Part shown: positions 25,926 through 35,013 of the stretch, in pieces
How positions within the stretch are numbered: the stretch's first letter is position 1
Layout of the letters: each line of letters begins with the position of its first letter
Assembly: GCA_902788205.1 (NCBI GenBank)
Contig: CADAJJ010000004.1
Coordinates: 1-64,000, forward strand
DNA: 64,000 nucleotides
Source of the DNA: RUG023 sp900315435
GTDB taxonomy: Bacteria > Spirochaetota > Spirochaetia > Sphaerochaetales > Sphaerochaetaceae
Reading direction: 5' to 3'
Notes under the pieces: model-generated
What the model saw: the letters and a program-made list of their open reading frames with translations, nothing else
What the model was told of the DNA's origin: nothing
The model's database searches: none
Translations under genes and position numbers: made by a program

Positions 25926-27005
25926 TTATTCCTCCTCCGGCTGCTTCTGCTCCTCCGGCATGACGTATTCAGCGTCAAGGTCTGGATGGGAGGAGAACCC
26001 TCCCGTCTGGGCGGCTCCCTCGTTCCCTCTATTGGCGAGACGCATGAAAGCCTGCTTGACCTCTTCGATCCCCTGGTCAAGGAATACGCAGATCGGCACG
26101 ATCTCCTTGTCGGGATACTTCTTCTTCAGCTGGGCGAGATGCTCTTCGGCATGCTCGCCGTCCATATGGGTTGCGACAATGACCGAAGGCTTGTCCATCA
26201 TTTCAGGATTGAAAGCCTTCAACTCGCCACACAGCGCGTCATAGGCGTTCAGATAGCGGTCGTCGGTCACATCGATCAGGAAGGCAAGACCCTTGGTACG
26301 GGCGATGTGGCGCAGGAACTTGATACCCATGCCGGCACCTTGCGAGGCGCCATCAATCAGGCCGGGAATATCGGCCAGCACCACATCTTGGTCTCCATAG
26401 CGCATCATGCCGAGCTGAGGGATTTTCGTGGTAAACGGATAACCCGCCACTTTGGCCCGGGCATTGGTCAACGCGTTGAGCAGCGAGGACTTCCCCGCGT
26501 TCGGGTAGCCGACGAAGCCGATATCGGCAATCAACAGCAACTCGACGCCCACACGCATCGACTGTCCCTCTTGCCCCTTCTGGGCGAAGCGGGGGGTCTG
26601 GCGCGTTGCGCTGCGGAAGTGCCAGTTGCCAAGCCCTCCCTTGCCGCCTTTCAGGAAGACAAAGCGGTCCATGCCGGTCAAGTCCTGGATGATCTCTCCC
26701 GTTTGCGCGTTCTTGATCACCGTCCCCGCCGGCACTTCGACAATCACGTCCCTGCCATCTCTGCCGAAACACCGGGCCCCGCCACCGTTCTGGCCGTTTT
26801 CAGCCTTGTAGGAACGGCGCATCTTCAGGCGGTCAAGGGTACGAAGGTTCGGCTTCACCACGAAGACGACATCGCCCCCGCGGCCACCATCGCCGCCATC
26901 AGGCCCTCCTTTCGGGACGCAAAGTTCCCGACGGAAGGAAACACAGCCGTTGCCCCCGTTTCCGGAGGCAACATCGATATAGGTCTCGTCAGAGAAGCCG
27001 AACAT
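25926..27005 (-). CDS. obg: GTPase Obg (CgtA)
   Basis: 359 aa. Glycine-rich Obg fold (residues 1-158, e.g. GNGGNGCVSFRRE, KGGPDGGDGGRGGD) and G domain with G1 GYPNAGKSS near 167, switch FTTKIP and G3 DIPGLIDGA. The G4 element reads ATHMD where NKxD or TKxD is usual, so Lys is replaced by His. A Glu-rich tail follows. A large-subunit assembly and stress GTPase. It lies 6 nt after rpmA with no obvious ribosome-binding site of its own, so translation is probably coupled. Confidence 0.95.
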   Translation of the reverse strand: MFGFSDETYIDVASGNGGNGCVSFRRELCVPKGGPDGGDGGRGGDVVFVVKPNLRTLDRLKMRRSYKAENGQNGGGARCFGRDGRDVIVEVPAGTVIKNAQTGEIIQDLTGMDRFVFLKGGKGGLGNWHFRSATRQTPRFAQKGQEGQSMRVGVELLLIADIGFVGYPNAGKSSLLNALTNARAKVAGYPFTTKIPQLGMMRYGDQDVVLADIPGLIDGASQGAGMGIKFLRHIARTKGLAFLIDVTDDRYLNAYDALCGELKAFNPEMMDKPSVIVATHMDGEHAEEHLAQLKKKYPDKEIVPICVFLDQGIEEVKQAFMRLANRGNEGAAQTGGFSSHPDLDAEYVMPEEQKQPEEE

Positions 27006-27011
27006 GATAGG

Positions 27012-27275
27012 TTAGTTCTGTTCCTCGACCGGCTTGATGCTGATCACCTTGCGGTTCTTGCGCTCGCTGAAGACGACAGTGCCGGCAATCTTGGAGAAAA
27101 TGGTGTAATCGGTACCGAGACCGACATTCTCGCCAGGATGGAACTTGGTTCCGTGCTGGCGGACGATAATCTCACCAGCCTTGACCAGCTGGCCACCATA
27201 GCGCTTCACGCCAAGGCGCTGCGCATTCGAGTCACGACCATTGCGGGAGCTTCCGCCACCTTTCTTATGTGCCAT
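27012..27275 (-). CDS. rpmA: 50S ribosomal protein L27
   Basis: 87 aa. The N-terminus AHKKGGGSSRNGRDS is the conserved flexible arm that reaches the peptidyl-transferase centre; there is no cleavable extension of the Firmicutes kind. Ribosome-binding site GGAGG. It follows rplU by 12 nt with no Prp protease gene between, consistent with the absence of an extension. Confidence 0.97.
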   Translation of the reverse strand: MAHKKGGGSSRNGRDSNAQRLGVKRYGGQLVKAGEIIVRQHGTKFHPGENVGLGTDYTIFSKIAGTVVFSERKNRKVISIKPVEEQN

Positions 27276-27287
27276 TGCTCTCCCTCC

Positions 27288-27602
27288 TTACGCGATAACG
27301 TGATCAATCTTGATCAGCGAATACTTCTCGCGATGACCCTGGGTCCTGCGATATCCCTTACGGCGCTCATACTTGAACACACGAACCTTCTCGCCCTTCT
27401 TGTCGCCAATGTAGGAAGCCTGCACCTTGGCACCTTCCACATACGGCGTACCGAACTTGGCGCTCTTCTCGTCGACCACGGCGAGCACAGAAGCGTACTC
27501 AAGCGGATCTCCGGCCTTCTTGTCGTTGATGTGATCAACCTGGATGGTCTGGCCCTCGACGGCTTTGTACTGCTTTCCGAGAATCTCTACAAGTGCGTAC
27601 AT
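27288..27602 (-). CDS. rplU: 50S ribosomal protein L21
   Basis: 104 aa, start at 27602 (MYALVEILGKQY). Contains the L21 signature near the C-terminus (KYERRKGYRRTQGHRE). First gene of the rplU-rpmA-obg-nadD-yqeK-rsfS operon. Its promoter must lie in the roughly 100-bp gap shared with the divergent tetR gene. Confidence 0.97.
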   Translation of the reverse strand: MYALVEILGKQYKAVEGQTIQVDHINDKKAGDPLEYASVLAVVDEKSAKFGTPYVEGAKVQASYIGDKKGEKVRVFKYERRKGYRRTQGHREKYSLIKIDHVIA

Positions 27603-27706
27603 GTCGTTACGTTCCTTTTCAAAAGATACCCACCTTTGTACCCGTTTTCCCAAATATCCGCAAGCACCTTTCAAGGGAAAATTCCGGAATCATCAAGAAA
27701 TACCTG

Positions 27707-27735
27707 TTGAAAACCTACCAACCGTTTGGTAGTAT
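27707..27735 (+). promoter_or_regulatory. Promoter with TetR operator in the spacer
   Basis: TTGAAA (27707-27712), 17-bp spacer, TAGTAT (27730-27735). The palindrome CTACCAACCGTTTGGTAG (27715-27732) fills the spacer and touches the -10, the classic position for a self-repressing TetR regulator. Confidence 0.7.
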
Positions 27736-27741
27736 ATAACC

Positions 27742-28332
27742 ATGCACACCACCGCTACCAAGCAAAAAATCCTCGATATGGCGCGGTCCCTGGGAGCGCA
27801 AAAGGGGTTGGACACCCTTTCTCTGGGGGAACTGGCGGATGCGGTAGGAATCACCAAAGCATCGATCTTCTCCCATTTCGGAAGCAAGAAGGCGCTGATC
27901 GACGAGCTTTACCGGCAATTCGATTCCTACGGCAGCACGATTGCTATCAACCTTGAGGGAAACGCCGGCGAAGTCCTGGAGCGGGCGGTAGTCCACTGGC
28001 TGGATTTCTTCACCACCGACCCGATGCGCCAGGCATGGAGGATCATCAGCCAGCAGAAATATACCGACGAGCGGGCATTGGTGCGTTTCCAGCGGCTCAA
28101 AGGCATGGTCACCTTCCAGTGCCAGGCGATTCTGGAATCGCTGAGCGAATCGGGAAAGCTGGACATTCCCGAACCTGATTTGGCCAGCAGTCTCTTTTCC
28201 AGCACCCTGCTCGGATATATCGAGCAGGAAACCATCGACGGTTCCAGCGAGGAGGATTGGAAAATCCAACGTCTGGTGACGAAATTCGCCGCCTTGTTCA
28301 CTCGGCAAGACGACGCAGGGCCTCGGCCTTGA
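27742..28332 (+). CDS. TetR-family transcriptional regulator
   Basis: 196 aa. N-terminal TetR helix-turn-helix (KILDMARSLGAQKG, GELADAVGITKASIFSHFGSK near residues 30-52) and an all-helical effector domain. The ATG lies only 6 nt after the predicted -10, so the mRNA is probably leaderless; no Shine-Dalgarno is present. The operator in its own promoter implies autorepression. The 3' end overlaps the convergent amidohydrolase gene by 35 bp. Targets beyond itself are unknown; the amidohydrolase/adenine-deaminase operon is one candidate. Confidence 0.88.
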   Translation: MHTTATKQKILDMARSLGAQKGLDTLSLGELADAVGITKASIFSHFGSKKALIDELYRQFDSYGSTIAINLEGNAGEVLERAVVHWLDFFTTDPMRQAWRIISQQKYTDERALVRFQRLKGMVTFQCQAILESLSESGKLDIPEPDLASSLFSSTLLGYIEQETIDGSSEEDWKIQRLVTKFAALFTRQDDAGPRP

Positions 28333-29605
28333 AGGCCTTGGCCGCATCATCGAATTCCGCATAGAGGGCGGGAAGGTCGATACCGACCAGTTCTCCATCG
28401 GCCACCTTCCGGACCCCCGCGACCCAGACATCCTGCACATCTCCGCCGGTAGCGCTGTAGCAGAGCGCCGAGTAGGGATCGTAGAGGGGGTGCATCCGGG
28501 GACTCTGGAGGGAAAGGACAGCGATATCCGCCTGATAGCCGGCCTTCAGCATGCCGATAGGAGCGCGCAGGGCGAAACCCGCATTGCGGTTTCCCAATGG
28601 CGCGCACTCCCGTGCCGTCATCAAGGCCCGGTCATGGTGCATCGTCTTCTGGGCGATTGCCGCCAATTTCAGCTGGGTGAAGTGGTCGAGCGTATTGCCG
28701 CTGGAGGCCCCGTCGGTACCAAGAGTGACGACCACGCCACGATCCATCAGGTCCAGCACCGGGCAGGTGCCCTTGCCCGCCTTGAGGTTGGAACCGGGAC
28801 AATGGCTCATCGGCACGTTCCGCCCTGCAAGCACATCCTTGTCATGTTCGCTCAGGGTGATCAAGTGGACCGCGAGCAGGTCCCTGTCCAAGAGCCCGTG
28901 CCGCTCCATCCACTCCACAGGAGTGCAGCCATGCTCCCTGCGCACGTCCTCCACCTCGAAAGGCATCTCCGACAGGTGCATGGTCCACATCAAGCCCCGT
29001 TCCCTGGCAAAAGCGACGATCTTCTCCAGATGGCCGATGGAAAGGGAATAGGGAGCATGAGGGGCGACGACGGGAGTCGTCAAAGGAGACTTTTGGCAGG
29101 CGGCGATCGTCTCCTCGGTCCGCTCAAGCCCTTCGCTCCACGTTCTCGCGTCAGGGCTGGGAGCATCGAGAATCGTCTCGCCTGCCCAGAGACGGAAGCC
29201 CATCTCTTTGGCAGCTCTGACCACTTCGTCCTCGAAATAGTACATGTCCACCGCGCTGGTGGTGCCGGCCAGCAGCATTTCCGCGATCGCCATCTTGGTC
29301 GCCACAAAGACCAGGCGGCGGTCCATGGCCGCATTCTCCAGCGGCATCAGGAACTTGTGCAGCCGGTCACGGTAGTCGTCGGCCAACGAGCGGAAAGGAA
29401 CCATGGCAAGATGGGTATGGGTATTGCAGAAGCCAGGGATGACCAGGGCTCCATGCAGGTCCTGTTCCGGCAGGGAGGCATACACCTGGGGAAGCGTCGC
29501 CCCGACAAAACGGATCCCGCTCTCGTCGAAAACGATCGCGCCATCGGGATATTCGTGGAATTCCTCGTCAAAAGTGACGATATGGGCATGGACAAGCACC
29601 GTCAT
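28298..29605 (-). CDS. mtaD: Amidohydrolase, MTA/SAH deaminase-like
   Basis: 435 aa. Metal-dependent amidohydrolase of the MtaD/SsnA group. Metal ligands HTHLAM near residue 64, the HAPYS motif near 180, MHLSE near 207, catalytic SHCPGSN near 265 and the metal Asp in LGTDGASSGN near 296. The start overlaps the adenine deaminase stop (ATGA). Such enzymes deaminate 5'-methylthioadenosine, S-adenosylhomocysteine, guanine or related purines. Co-transcription with ade and a transporter argues for salvage of an imported adenine derivative. Confidence 0.85.
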   Translation of the reverse strand: MTVLVHAHIVTFDEEFHEYPDGAIVFDESGIRFVGATLPQVYASLPEQDLHGALVIPGFCNTHTHLAMVPFRSLADDYRDRLHKFLMPLENAAMDRRLVFVATKMAIAEMLLAGTTSAVDMYYFEDEVVRAAKEMGFRLWAGETILDAPSPDARTWSEGLERTEETIAACQKSPLTTPVVAPHAPYSLSIGHLEKIVAFARERGLMWTMHLSEMPFEVEDVRREHGCTPVEWMERHGLLDRDLLAVHLITLSEHDKDVLAGRNVPMSHCPGSNLKAGKGTCPVLDLMDRGVVVTLGTDGASSGNTLDHFTQLKLAAIAQKTMHHDRALMTARECAPLGNRNAGFALRAPIGMLKAGYQADIAVLSLQSPRMHPLYDPYSALCYSATGGDVQDVWVAGVRKVADGELVGIDLPALYAEFDDAAKAFKAEALRRLAE

Positions 29606-31251
29606 TCCGCATCTCTCCAATCAATCAGGGTACCCGTCGCGACATCGACGATCCCCTTGTCGCTCACCTTCACCACCGGACTGACCGGCAGTGCCAGGAC
29701 CGCGAAGCTCATCACTTCGTCATCAGCCTGATAGCCATGGTCCCGCAGCCAAGCCCTGACCTGCAGGATCTCCTTTCCCAGTCGATCCATCGGCTCCAAG
29801 CTGACGATGCCGCCATAGGCAAGAGGAACGAACTGCTCCCCCTTAGGATCGACGGTGGCGATTCCACCCTGCCGCTTGATGACCAGATTCACCGCCAGAG
29901 CGGCGAACTTCGCATCCGATGCCATCACCAGCAGGTTGTGGCTGTCATGGCTCCAAGAGGAGCAGATAGCCCCCGGCTTGGAGAGTCCGTGCAGCATTGG
30001 CACCGGCACGACAGGCGCCTGGTGTCCGTAGCGTTCCACCGAGGCCAGGATCGAGACATCCGGGGCGTGATAGGTACCATCCGTGACCGTGACGGTCCTG
30101 ATGGTCTTGCGGGTCAGGGTACCAGGAGCCTCGTGGTCGACATGGACCACCTGGTGGCTCCCGTTCGGAATCCGGAGGACGAAGTCGTCAGCGCGCACCA
30201 AATCCCGGCGGACCGATTGAAGGATCCCGCTTCCGAAAGAAGGAAGCGTGACGTGAGGAACGAGCTCCGCGTCACGGTCATAGACCAGCTTGCCCCGCTT
30301 GTAGACCTGGGCGATGGATAGGCTGTCCAGGTCGTCCAAGACCACAAAGTCGGCAAGCTTTCCCGGAGCGATCATGCCCCGGTCGACCAGGTGCATGCGC
30401 ACCGCCGGCGCCCAGGTCGCCGCATAAATCACATCCTCGGGCCGCATGCCCAGGCGAATCGCTTTTCTGAGCACTCTATCCAGCTGCCCCTCGCCCATCA
30501 GGGTGTCCGGCATCACGTCATCGGTGACAAAACTGAAGAAGCCGGGAAACTCCTTCAAGGCATCGATATTCTCCCGGGTGAGGCTCTTGTACTGGATTTC
30601 CAGGAACATTCCCTTCTCCACCCGTTCCCGAATCGAGGAGGGAGTCTGCTGGCAGTGGTCGCTGTCCACACCACTGGCAATGAACCGGTCGAGGTCGGAA
30701 CCGCTCAACCGAGGACAGTGGCCCTCGATTGGGCACTCGGGACGACTCTCGCGGAAGACCTGGATGATCCGTTTGGTCCGGTTGTCCCCATCGGCGAGCA
30801 GGTCGTGGGCGTTCATCACCTCGCCCAGACAGATGATCCGCCGGTCCTTGGCGAGCCGGCGGACTTCGGGCCCGTCGATTGTTCCGCCACAGGTCTCCAG
30901 AAGGCTGCTGGTTGCGGGCACGCTGGAAGGAACGGCGTAGAAGGTGTCGTTCAACACCTCGAGTCCCATGAACTGGCCAAGGCCCTCGATGCCGAAGACA
31001 TTGGTCACTTCGTGGCAGTCAGCCACAATGGTGGTGGTCCCATGGGGGAGCGTCACCCGGCTGAACTCGGTGGGAGTCGTCATCGACGACTCGATGTGCA
31101 TGTGGATGTCGATGAAACCGGGCACCACGTACCGTCCTCCCCCCTTTTCGGAGGGAGAGACGGACTGGACCCGGTCATCGAAAAGGATTGTGGCGGGGGC
31201 AAATCCTCGGCGGGCACTCTGATATACCTGACAATGCTCCAAGCGCTTCAC
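29602..31251 (-). CDS. ade: Adenine deaminase
   Basis: 549 aa, GTG start at 31251 after GGGAGGGG. Adenine to hypoxanthine and ammonia. Signatures of the Ade family: PGFIDIHMHIESSM near residue 44, HGTTTIVADCHEV near 70, EGHCPRLSG near 175, and the C-terminal SWSHDSHNLLVMA near 420. Length is normal (about 550-600 aa). It sits between the transporter genes and the mtaD-like amidohydrolase in one operon. Confidence 0.93.
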   Translation of the reverse strand: MKRLEHCQVYQSARRGFAPATILFDDRVQSVSPSEKGGGRYVVPGFIDIHMHIESSMTTPTEFSRVTLPHGTTTIVADCHEVTNVFGIEGLGQFMGLEVLNDTFYAVPSSVPATSSLLETCGGTIDGPEVRRLAKDRRIICLGEVMNAHDLLADGDNRTKRIIQVFRESRPECPIEGHCPRLSGSDLDRFIASGVDSDHCQQTPSSIRERVEKGMFLEIQYKSLTRENIDALKEFPGFFSFVTDDVMPDTLMGEGQLDRVLRKAIRLGMRPEDVIYAATWAPAVRMHLVDRGMIAPGKLADFVVLDDLDSLSIAQVYKRGKLVYDRDAELVPHVTLPSFGSGILQSVRRDLVRADDFVLRIPNGSHQVVHVDHEAPGTLTRKTIRTVTVTDGTYHAPDVSILASVERYGHQAPVVPVPMLHGLSKPGAICSSWSHDSHNLLVMASDAKFAALAVNLVIKRQGGIATVDPKGEQFVPLAYGGIVSLEPMDRLGKEILQVRAWLRDHGYQADDEVMSFAVLALPVSPVVKVSDKGIVDVATGTLIDWRDAE

Positions 31252-31269
31252 CTGAGTCCCCTCCCGCGG

Positions 31270-32331
31270 TCAGTTCGCCATCAACCGGTTGAAACGGTCG
31301 ACCCAGCCAGCCAAGTTCCGGTTGACGAAGGTGAAGTCAACCATCTTGGCCCTTGCGGCGATATCGCCCACCGTCTTGTTCTTGGCATCAGCCTCGGAAA
31401 GCTGGACCTTGGTGTTGACCGGAGCCTCGTTCAGGACGTCGGTCTTGCAGGTGCGGCTCTCGGCCTCGACGGAGAGGCGATAGTTGATGTAGGCGACGGC
31501 AAGGTCGCGGTTCCTGCACTTTTTGGTGATATTGATCACGTTGAAGTTGGCGTAGGTCATGTCGGCAGGAACGACGTAGACGGCATCCGGGTCGGCCTTC
31601 TTGCAGACGGGAAGCCCGAAATCGCCGATGACGGCCACTCCCACCTCGCCGTTGGCCAGCTGGTTGGCGACATCGCTGCCCTTGGCGTAGACGTTGGCGA
31701 CATTGGCCTTCAAAGCCTCGAGCTGCTTGAACGCGGTCTCGCCGCCATCCGTGGTCCAGTCAACGCCTGCCACATCGCTGCACATCGCCAGCAAGGCCGG
31801 ACCGAACGTGGTGGTGATGTTGGGAATGGCGACCTTGCCGGCCAGACGGGGATCCCACAAATCGGACCAGTTCTTGATCTCGAAGCCGACCGTCTTCGGA
31901 TCGTAGACCAGACCGATGGAGTTCAGGGTGTACGGAGCGCCGCTACCGCTCTTGATCATGTCCTGGACTGCGGGAAGCAGGGAATCGAAATCGGCGATCT
32001 CCTCCGGCTTGATCGGGTCGAAGGCCCCGGCGAGCACGCCGTCTGCGGTGTTCTTCTGGGCCAGCTCGATCACGTCGATGGTGGAGTTCGGATCATTGAG
32101 CAGGCGGGTATAGCGTTCCTGGCCGTTACCCGTATCCAGGGTGATCTTGGCGTTGTTCGCCTTCTCGAACGGTTCATAGACCTCGGACCAGAGCGCGTCC
32201 TCGGAAAGACCCCAGGTCGAAATGACGAGCTGGGAGGGACTCTTCGCACCACCTGATTCCTTGGACCCCTGCGCGACAAGCGGTGTAGCGAGAGCTGCAA
32301 TCGCCGCCAATGTGACCAATGTGTTCTTCAT
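31270..32331 (-). CDS. ABC transporter substrate-binding protein, spermidine/putrescine/Fe type (PotD-like)
   Basis: 353 aa, start at 32331 after AAGGAG. Signal peptide ends near residue 20 (LVAQGSKES). Family 1-type bi-lobed protein related to PotD/FutA (NSIGLVYDPKTVG, WSDLWDPRLAGKVAIPN). Last of four transporter genes, upstream of ade. The usual PotD acidic ligand pocket cannot be judged by eye; given the neighbours, the ligand may be a purine or a polyamine. Confidence 0.82.
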   Translation of the reverse strand: MKNTLVTLAAIAALATPLVAQGSKESGGAKSPSQLVISTWGLSEDALWSEVYEPFEKANNAKITLDTGNGQERYTRLLNDPNSTIDVIELAQKNTADGVLAGAFDPIKPEEIADFDSLLPAVQDMIKSGSGAPYTLNSIGLVYDPKTVGFEIKNWSDLWDPRLAGKVAIPNITTTFGPALLAMCSDVAGVDWTTDGGETAFKQLEALKANVANVYAKGSDVANQLANGEVGVAVIGDFGLPVCKKADPDAVYVVPADMTYANFNVINITKKCRNRDLAVAYINYRLSVEAESRTCKTDVLNEAPVNTKVQLSEADAKNKTVGDIAARAKMVDFTFVNRNLAGWVDRFNRLMAN

Positions 32332-32350
32332 CTTGCTATCTCCTTCGGCG

Positions 32351-33343
32351 TCACGCGCCAAGACACACAACTTTCTCATCATTCACCGAAAGACCGACCG
32401 GAGCATCCACCGCGAGCGGTGGTTCCTGGGTGCTGACCACGGTGAAAGCCCCCAGGCGGGTCGCGACCTCGTACTGGTAACTGTTGCCCAGATAGGTACG
32501 CACATCGATCTTCCCTTCAAGACCGGCACCGCCTTGGGAGATGGAAATGTCCTGGGGCCTGGTGCAGGAAAGAGCCTCGCCCTGCAGACGGGCACCCAGC
32601 TCGCGGTAGACCGACGCAGGATAGAAGTTCTTGAAGCCGACGAAGCGGGCCACCATCTCGTCGGCCGGGTGATGATAGATGGTCTCTGGCGTATCGCACT
32701 GGACGATCTTCCCCTTGTCCATGACCGCCACACGGTCGCTGATGGAGAAGCACTCCTCCTGGTCATGGGTGACGAAGACCGTGGTGATGCCGAGCTCCCG
32801 CTGGATGCGTTTGATGACAGTGCGCATCTGGATCCTCAGCTGGGCGTCCAGGTTGGAAAGCGGTTCGTCAAGCAGCAACAGCTTGGGCTGGATGACCAGA
32901 GCCCTGGCAAGGGCGACACGCTGGCGCTGGCCACCGGAAAGGTTCCTAGGAACGCGGTCGAGAAAGGAGTCGATGCCGCAGATGCGGGCCATCTCCTCCA
33001 CCCGCCTTTGCATCTCCTCCTTGCCCACCTTGCGGAGCCTCAAGCCGAAGGCGATGTTGTCACGTACCGAAAGGTGCGGGAAAAGGGCGTAGCTCTGGAA
33101 GACCATGCCGAAAGAACGGGCATGGACAGGCACGCCTGTCATCTCCTGGCCGTCCAGCAGGAAAGAGCCCCCGACCGTCGGCATCAGGCCGGCGATGACG
33201 CGGAGCGTCGTGGTCTTTCCGCAACCCGATGGGCCGAGCAGGCTGAGCAGCTCTCCCTTGCGGATTTCCAGGTTCAGGTTCTTCAGGACCATGTTCTTCT
33301 TGTCATACGAGACGCAGATATCCTTCAAAAGGCCGTAGCTCAT
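32351..33343 (-). CDS. ABC transporter ATP-binding protein (PotA-like)
   Basis: 330 aa, start at the ATG that overlaps the upstream permease stop (ATGA at 33340-33343). Walker A GPSGCGKTT near residue 38, Q-loop VFQSYALFP near 82, signature LSGGQRQRV near 133, Walker B LLLLDEPLSNLD near 155, H-loop TVFVTHDQEE. A TOBE-type C-terminal domain follows (SCTRPQDISI near 265). Energises the adjacent PotBC-like permeases. Confidence 0.92.
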   Translation of the reverse strand: MSYGLLKDICVSYDKKNMVLKNLNLEIRKGELLSLLGPSGCGKTTTLRVIAGLMPTVGGSFLLDGQEMTGVPVHARSFGMVFQSYALFPHLSVRDNIAFGLRLRKVGKEEMQRRVEEMARICGIDSFLDRVPRNLSGGQRQRVALARALVIQPKLLLLDEPLSNLDAQLRIQMRTVIKRIQRELGITTVFVTHDQEECFSISDRVAVMDKGKIVQCDTPETIYHHPADEMVARFVGFKNFYPASVYRELGARLQGEALSCTRPQDISISQGGAGLEGKIDVRTYLGNSYQYEVATRLGAFTVVSTQEPPLAVDAPVGLSVNDEKVVCLGA

Positions 33344-34131
33344 TTGCCGCCCCCTTTCTTCGCGCCGCTGGTGGCGATCAAGCCGCTGAGCATCATGAAG
33401 ATGAGCGTGAGCCCCATCAGCATGACGCTGAGCGCGCTGACCGTCGGATCGTAGTTGTACTCGATGTAGGTCATCATGGCATACGGCAGGGTATTGATGC
33501 CGGGCCCCTTCAGATACAGCGAGACAGGAATGTTGTTGAACGAGTTGATGAATGCAAGCATGAAAGCGCTGAGAATCGCGGGCTGCAGGTCGGGAAGCAC
33601 CACCTTCACAAAGGCCTTCACCGGCGGACAGCCAAGCGTGCGGGCTGCCTCTTCGATGCTCGGGTCGCACTCACGGAGTCCTGCCAGCAGGATCCGGACC
33701 GTATAGGGAAGCACGATCAGAAGATGTCCGATGACCAGCGCCCAGGAAAGCGGGATGGCATACTGCACGACGATGGACTGGAACAACACATAGCCGATCA
33801 CGATACCGGGAATCAAGCTTGGCATCATGAACAGGTTGCGGAAGAACTCGCTCAGCTTGCCAGGGTGCCTGTTCATGGCGATGGCGGCGAAAAGGCCGAC
33901 CACCATGCCCAAGGCGGCGGCCCCCACCCCGAGGGACAGGCTCAGCTTCAGGCCGCTCATCAGCGACCTGCTTTTGAACACCTTTGCGAACCAGCGGAAA
34001 GAGATGCCGTCAGTCGGCAATCCGATGACGTTTCTCGTGTTGAACGAAGTCAGCACGATCAGCATCAAGGGGATGAAGACGAAGGTCAGCACCACAATCG
34101 CGATACACTTCAGCAAGCGATGCTTGTACAT
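33340..34131 (-). CDS. ABC transporter permease (PotC-like)
   Basis: 263 aa, six membrane segments, EAA motif IEEAARTLGCPPVKAF near residue 159. The second permease of the spermidine/Fe-type importer; 3-nt gap from the first. The C-terminus ends in a basic tail (TSGAKKGGGK). Confidence 0.9.
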   Translation of the reverse strand: MYKHRLLKCIAIVVLTFVFIPLMLIVLTSFNTRNVIGLPTDGISFRWFAKVFKSRSLMSGLKLSLSLGVGAAALGMVVGLFAAIAMNRHPGKLSEFFRNLFMMPSLIPGIVIGYVLFQSIVVQYAIPLSWALVIGHLLIVLPYTVRILLAGLRECDPSIEEAARTLGCPPVKAFVKVVLPDLQPAILSAFMLAFINSFNNIPVSLYLKGPGINTLPYAMMTYIEYNYDPTVSALSVMLMGLTLIFMMLSGLIATSGAKKGGGK

Positions 34132-34134
34132 GGC

Positions 34135-34956
34135 TCAACCTCTCTTGTCCAGACGGGCGGCGACCACATCGAAAAGCTTCATGACCCCCAGCGAACAGAG
34201 GATCATCACGCAGGAAAGCAGGCTGGCGGCGTCCCAGTTGGCCAGAGTGTCGGACTGCTGGTACAGCAGGGTCGCCAGCATCATGTTCTTGCTGCCACCA
34301 AGCAAAGTCGGCGTGGTGTAGGCGCTGATTGTGCCGGCAAAGACCATGACGGCGGCAATCAGTACACCGCTGAAGCTCATCGGCACCACCACCTTGAAGA
34401 AGGTTGCCATCGGCGGAGCCCCGAGTGTCTCGGCAGCCTCGACCGTCTCGCTGCCAATCCGCTCCATGACCGGCACCAGCGTGCTGACCATGACCGGAAG
34501 AAACAGATAAATCGAGCCGATGACGATTGCCCCTTCGGTGTAGAGCATCTGTACCGGCGCCTGGACCAGATGCAGTCTGGAAAGCAGGCTGTTGAGCAGG
34601 CCGTTTCTGCCGAGGATGGCGATCCAGGCAAATCCGCGTACGACGGCGTTGGTAAGCAAAGGAAACAGAATGACCGAGTGCAGAATCTGTCGGCGCCGCT
34701 CGTCCAGCATGGAAAGATAGTAGGAAGTGGGCAGTCCGAGGATGACACAGCCAAGCGTGGTGATCAGGGAAAGGCGGAGGGAACGGTAGAGGATCCGGCG
34801 GTTGAACTCATCGGCGAAGAAGCGAAGGTAGTTTCCGAGTCCGAACGTGGGTCTGGTGAAGGTCGGGAGGATGGAGACGACCATCGGCAGCACGAGAAAG
34901 AGCATCACCGCAAGTACCGGAACAAGAAGAAATGCGACATACCACGACCGGCGCAT
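34135..34956 (-). CDS. ABC transporter permease (PotB-like)
   Basis: 273 aa. Start at 34956, 5 nt after a G-rich ribosome-binding site; an alternative ATG at 34986 has none. Six membrane segments and the EAA motif VEAAETLGAPPMATF near residue 172. First gene of the six-gene potBCAD-ade-mtaD-like operon. Confidence 0.9.
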   Translation of the reverse strand: MRRSWYVAFLLVPVLAVMLFLVLPMVVSILPTFTRPTFGLGNYLRFFADEFNRRILYRSLRLSLITTLGCVILGLPTSYYLSMLDERRRQILHSVILFPLLTNAVVRGFAWIAILGRNGLLNSLLSRLHLVQAPVQMLYTEGAIVIGSIYLFLPVMVSTLVPVMERIGSETVEAAETLGAPPMATFFKVVVPMSFSGVLIAAVMVFAGTISAYTTPTLLGGSKNMMLATLLYQQSDTLANWDAASLLSCVMILCSLGVMKLFDVVAARLDKRG

Positions 34957-35013
34957 GTTACCCCCCAGTTGGAATAATGCACTCATCGTATCGATTGCAC
35001 AAAATCCTGTCAA

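Noticed and set aside
30391..32256. 621-aa plus-strand open frame opposite ade and the binding-protein gene
   Set aside because: Runs through two well-supported minus-strand genes and lacks start signals.
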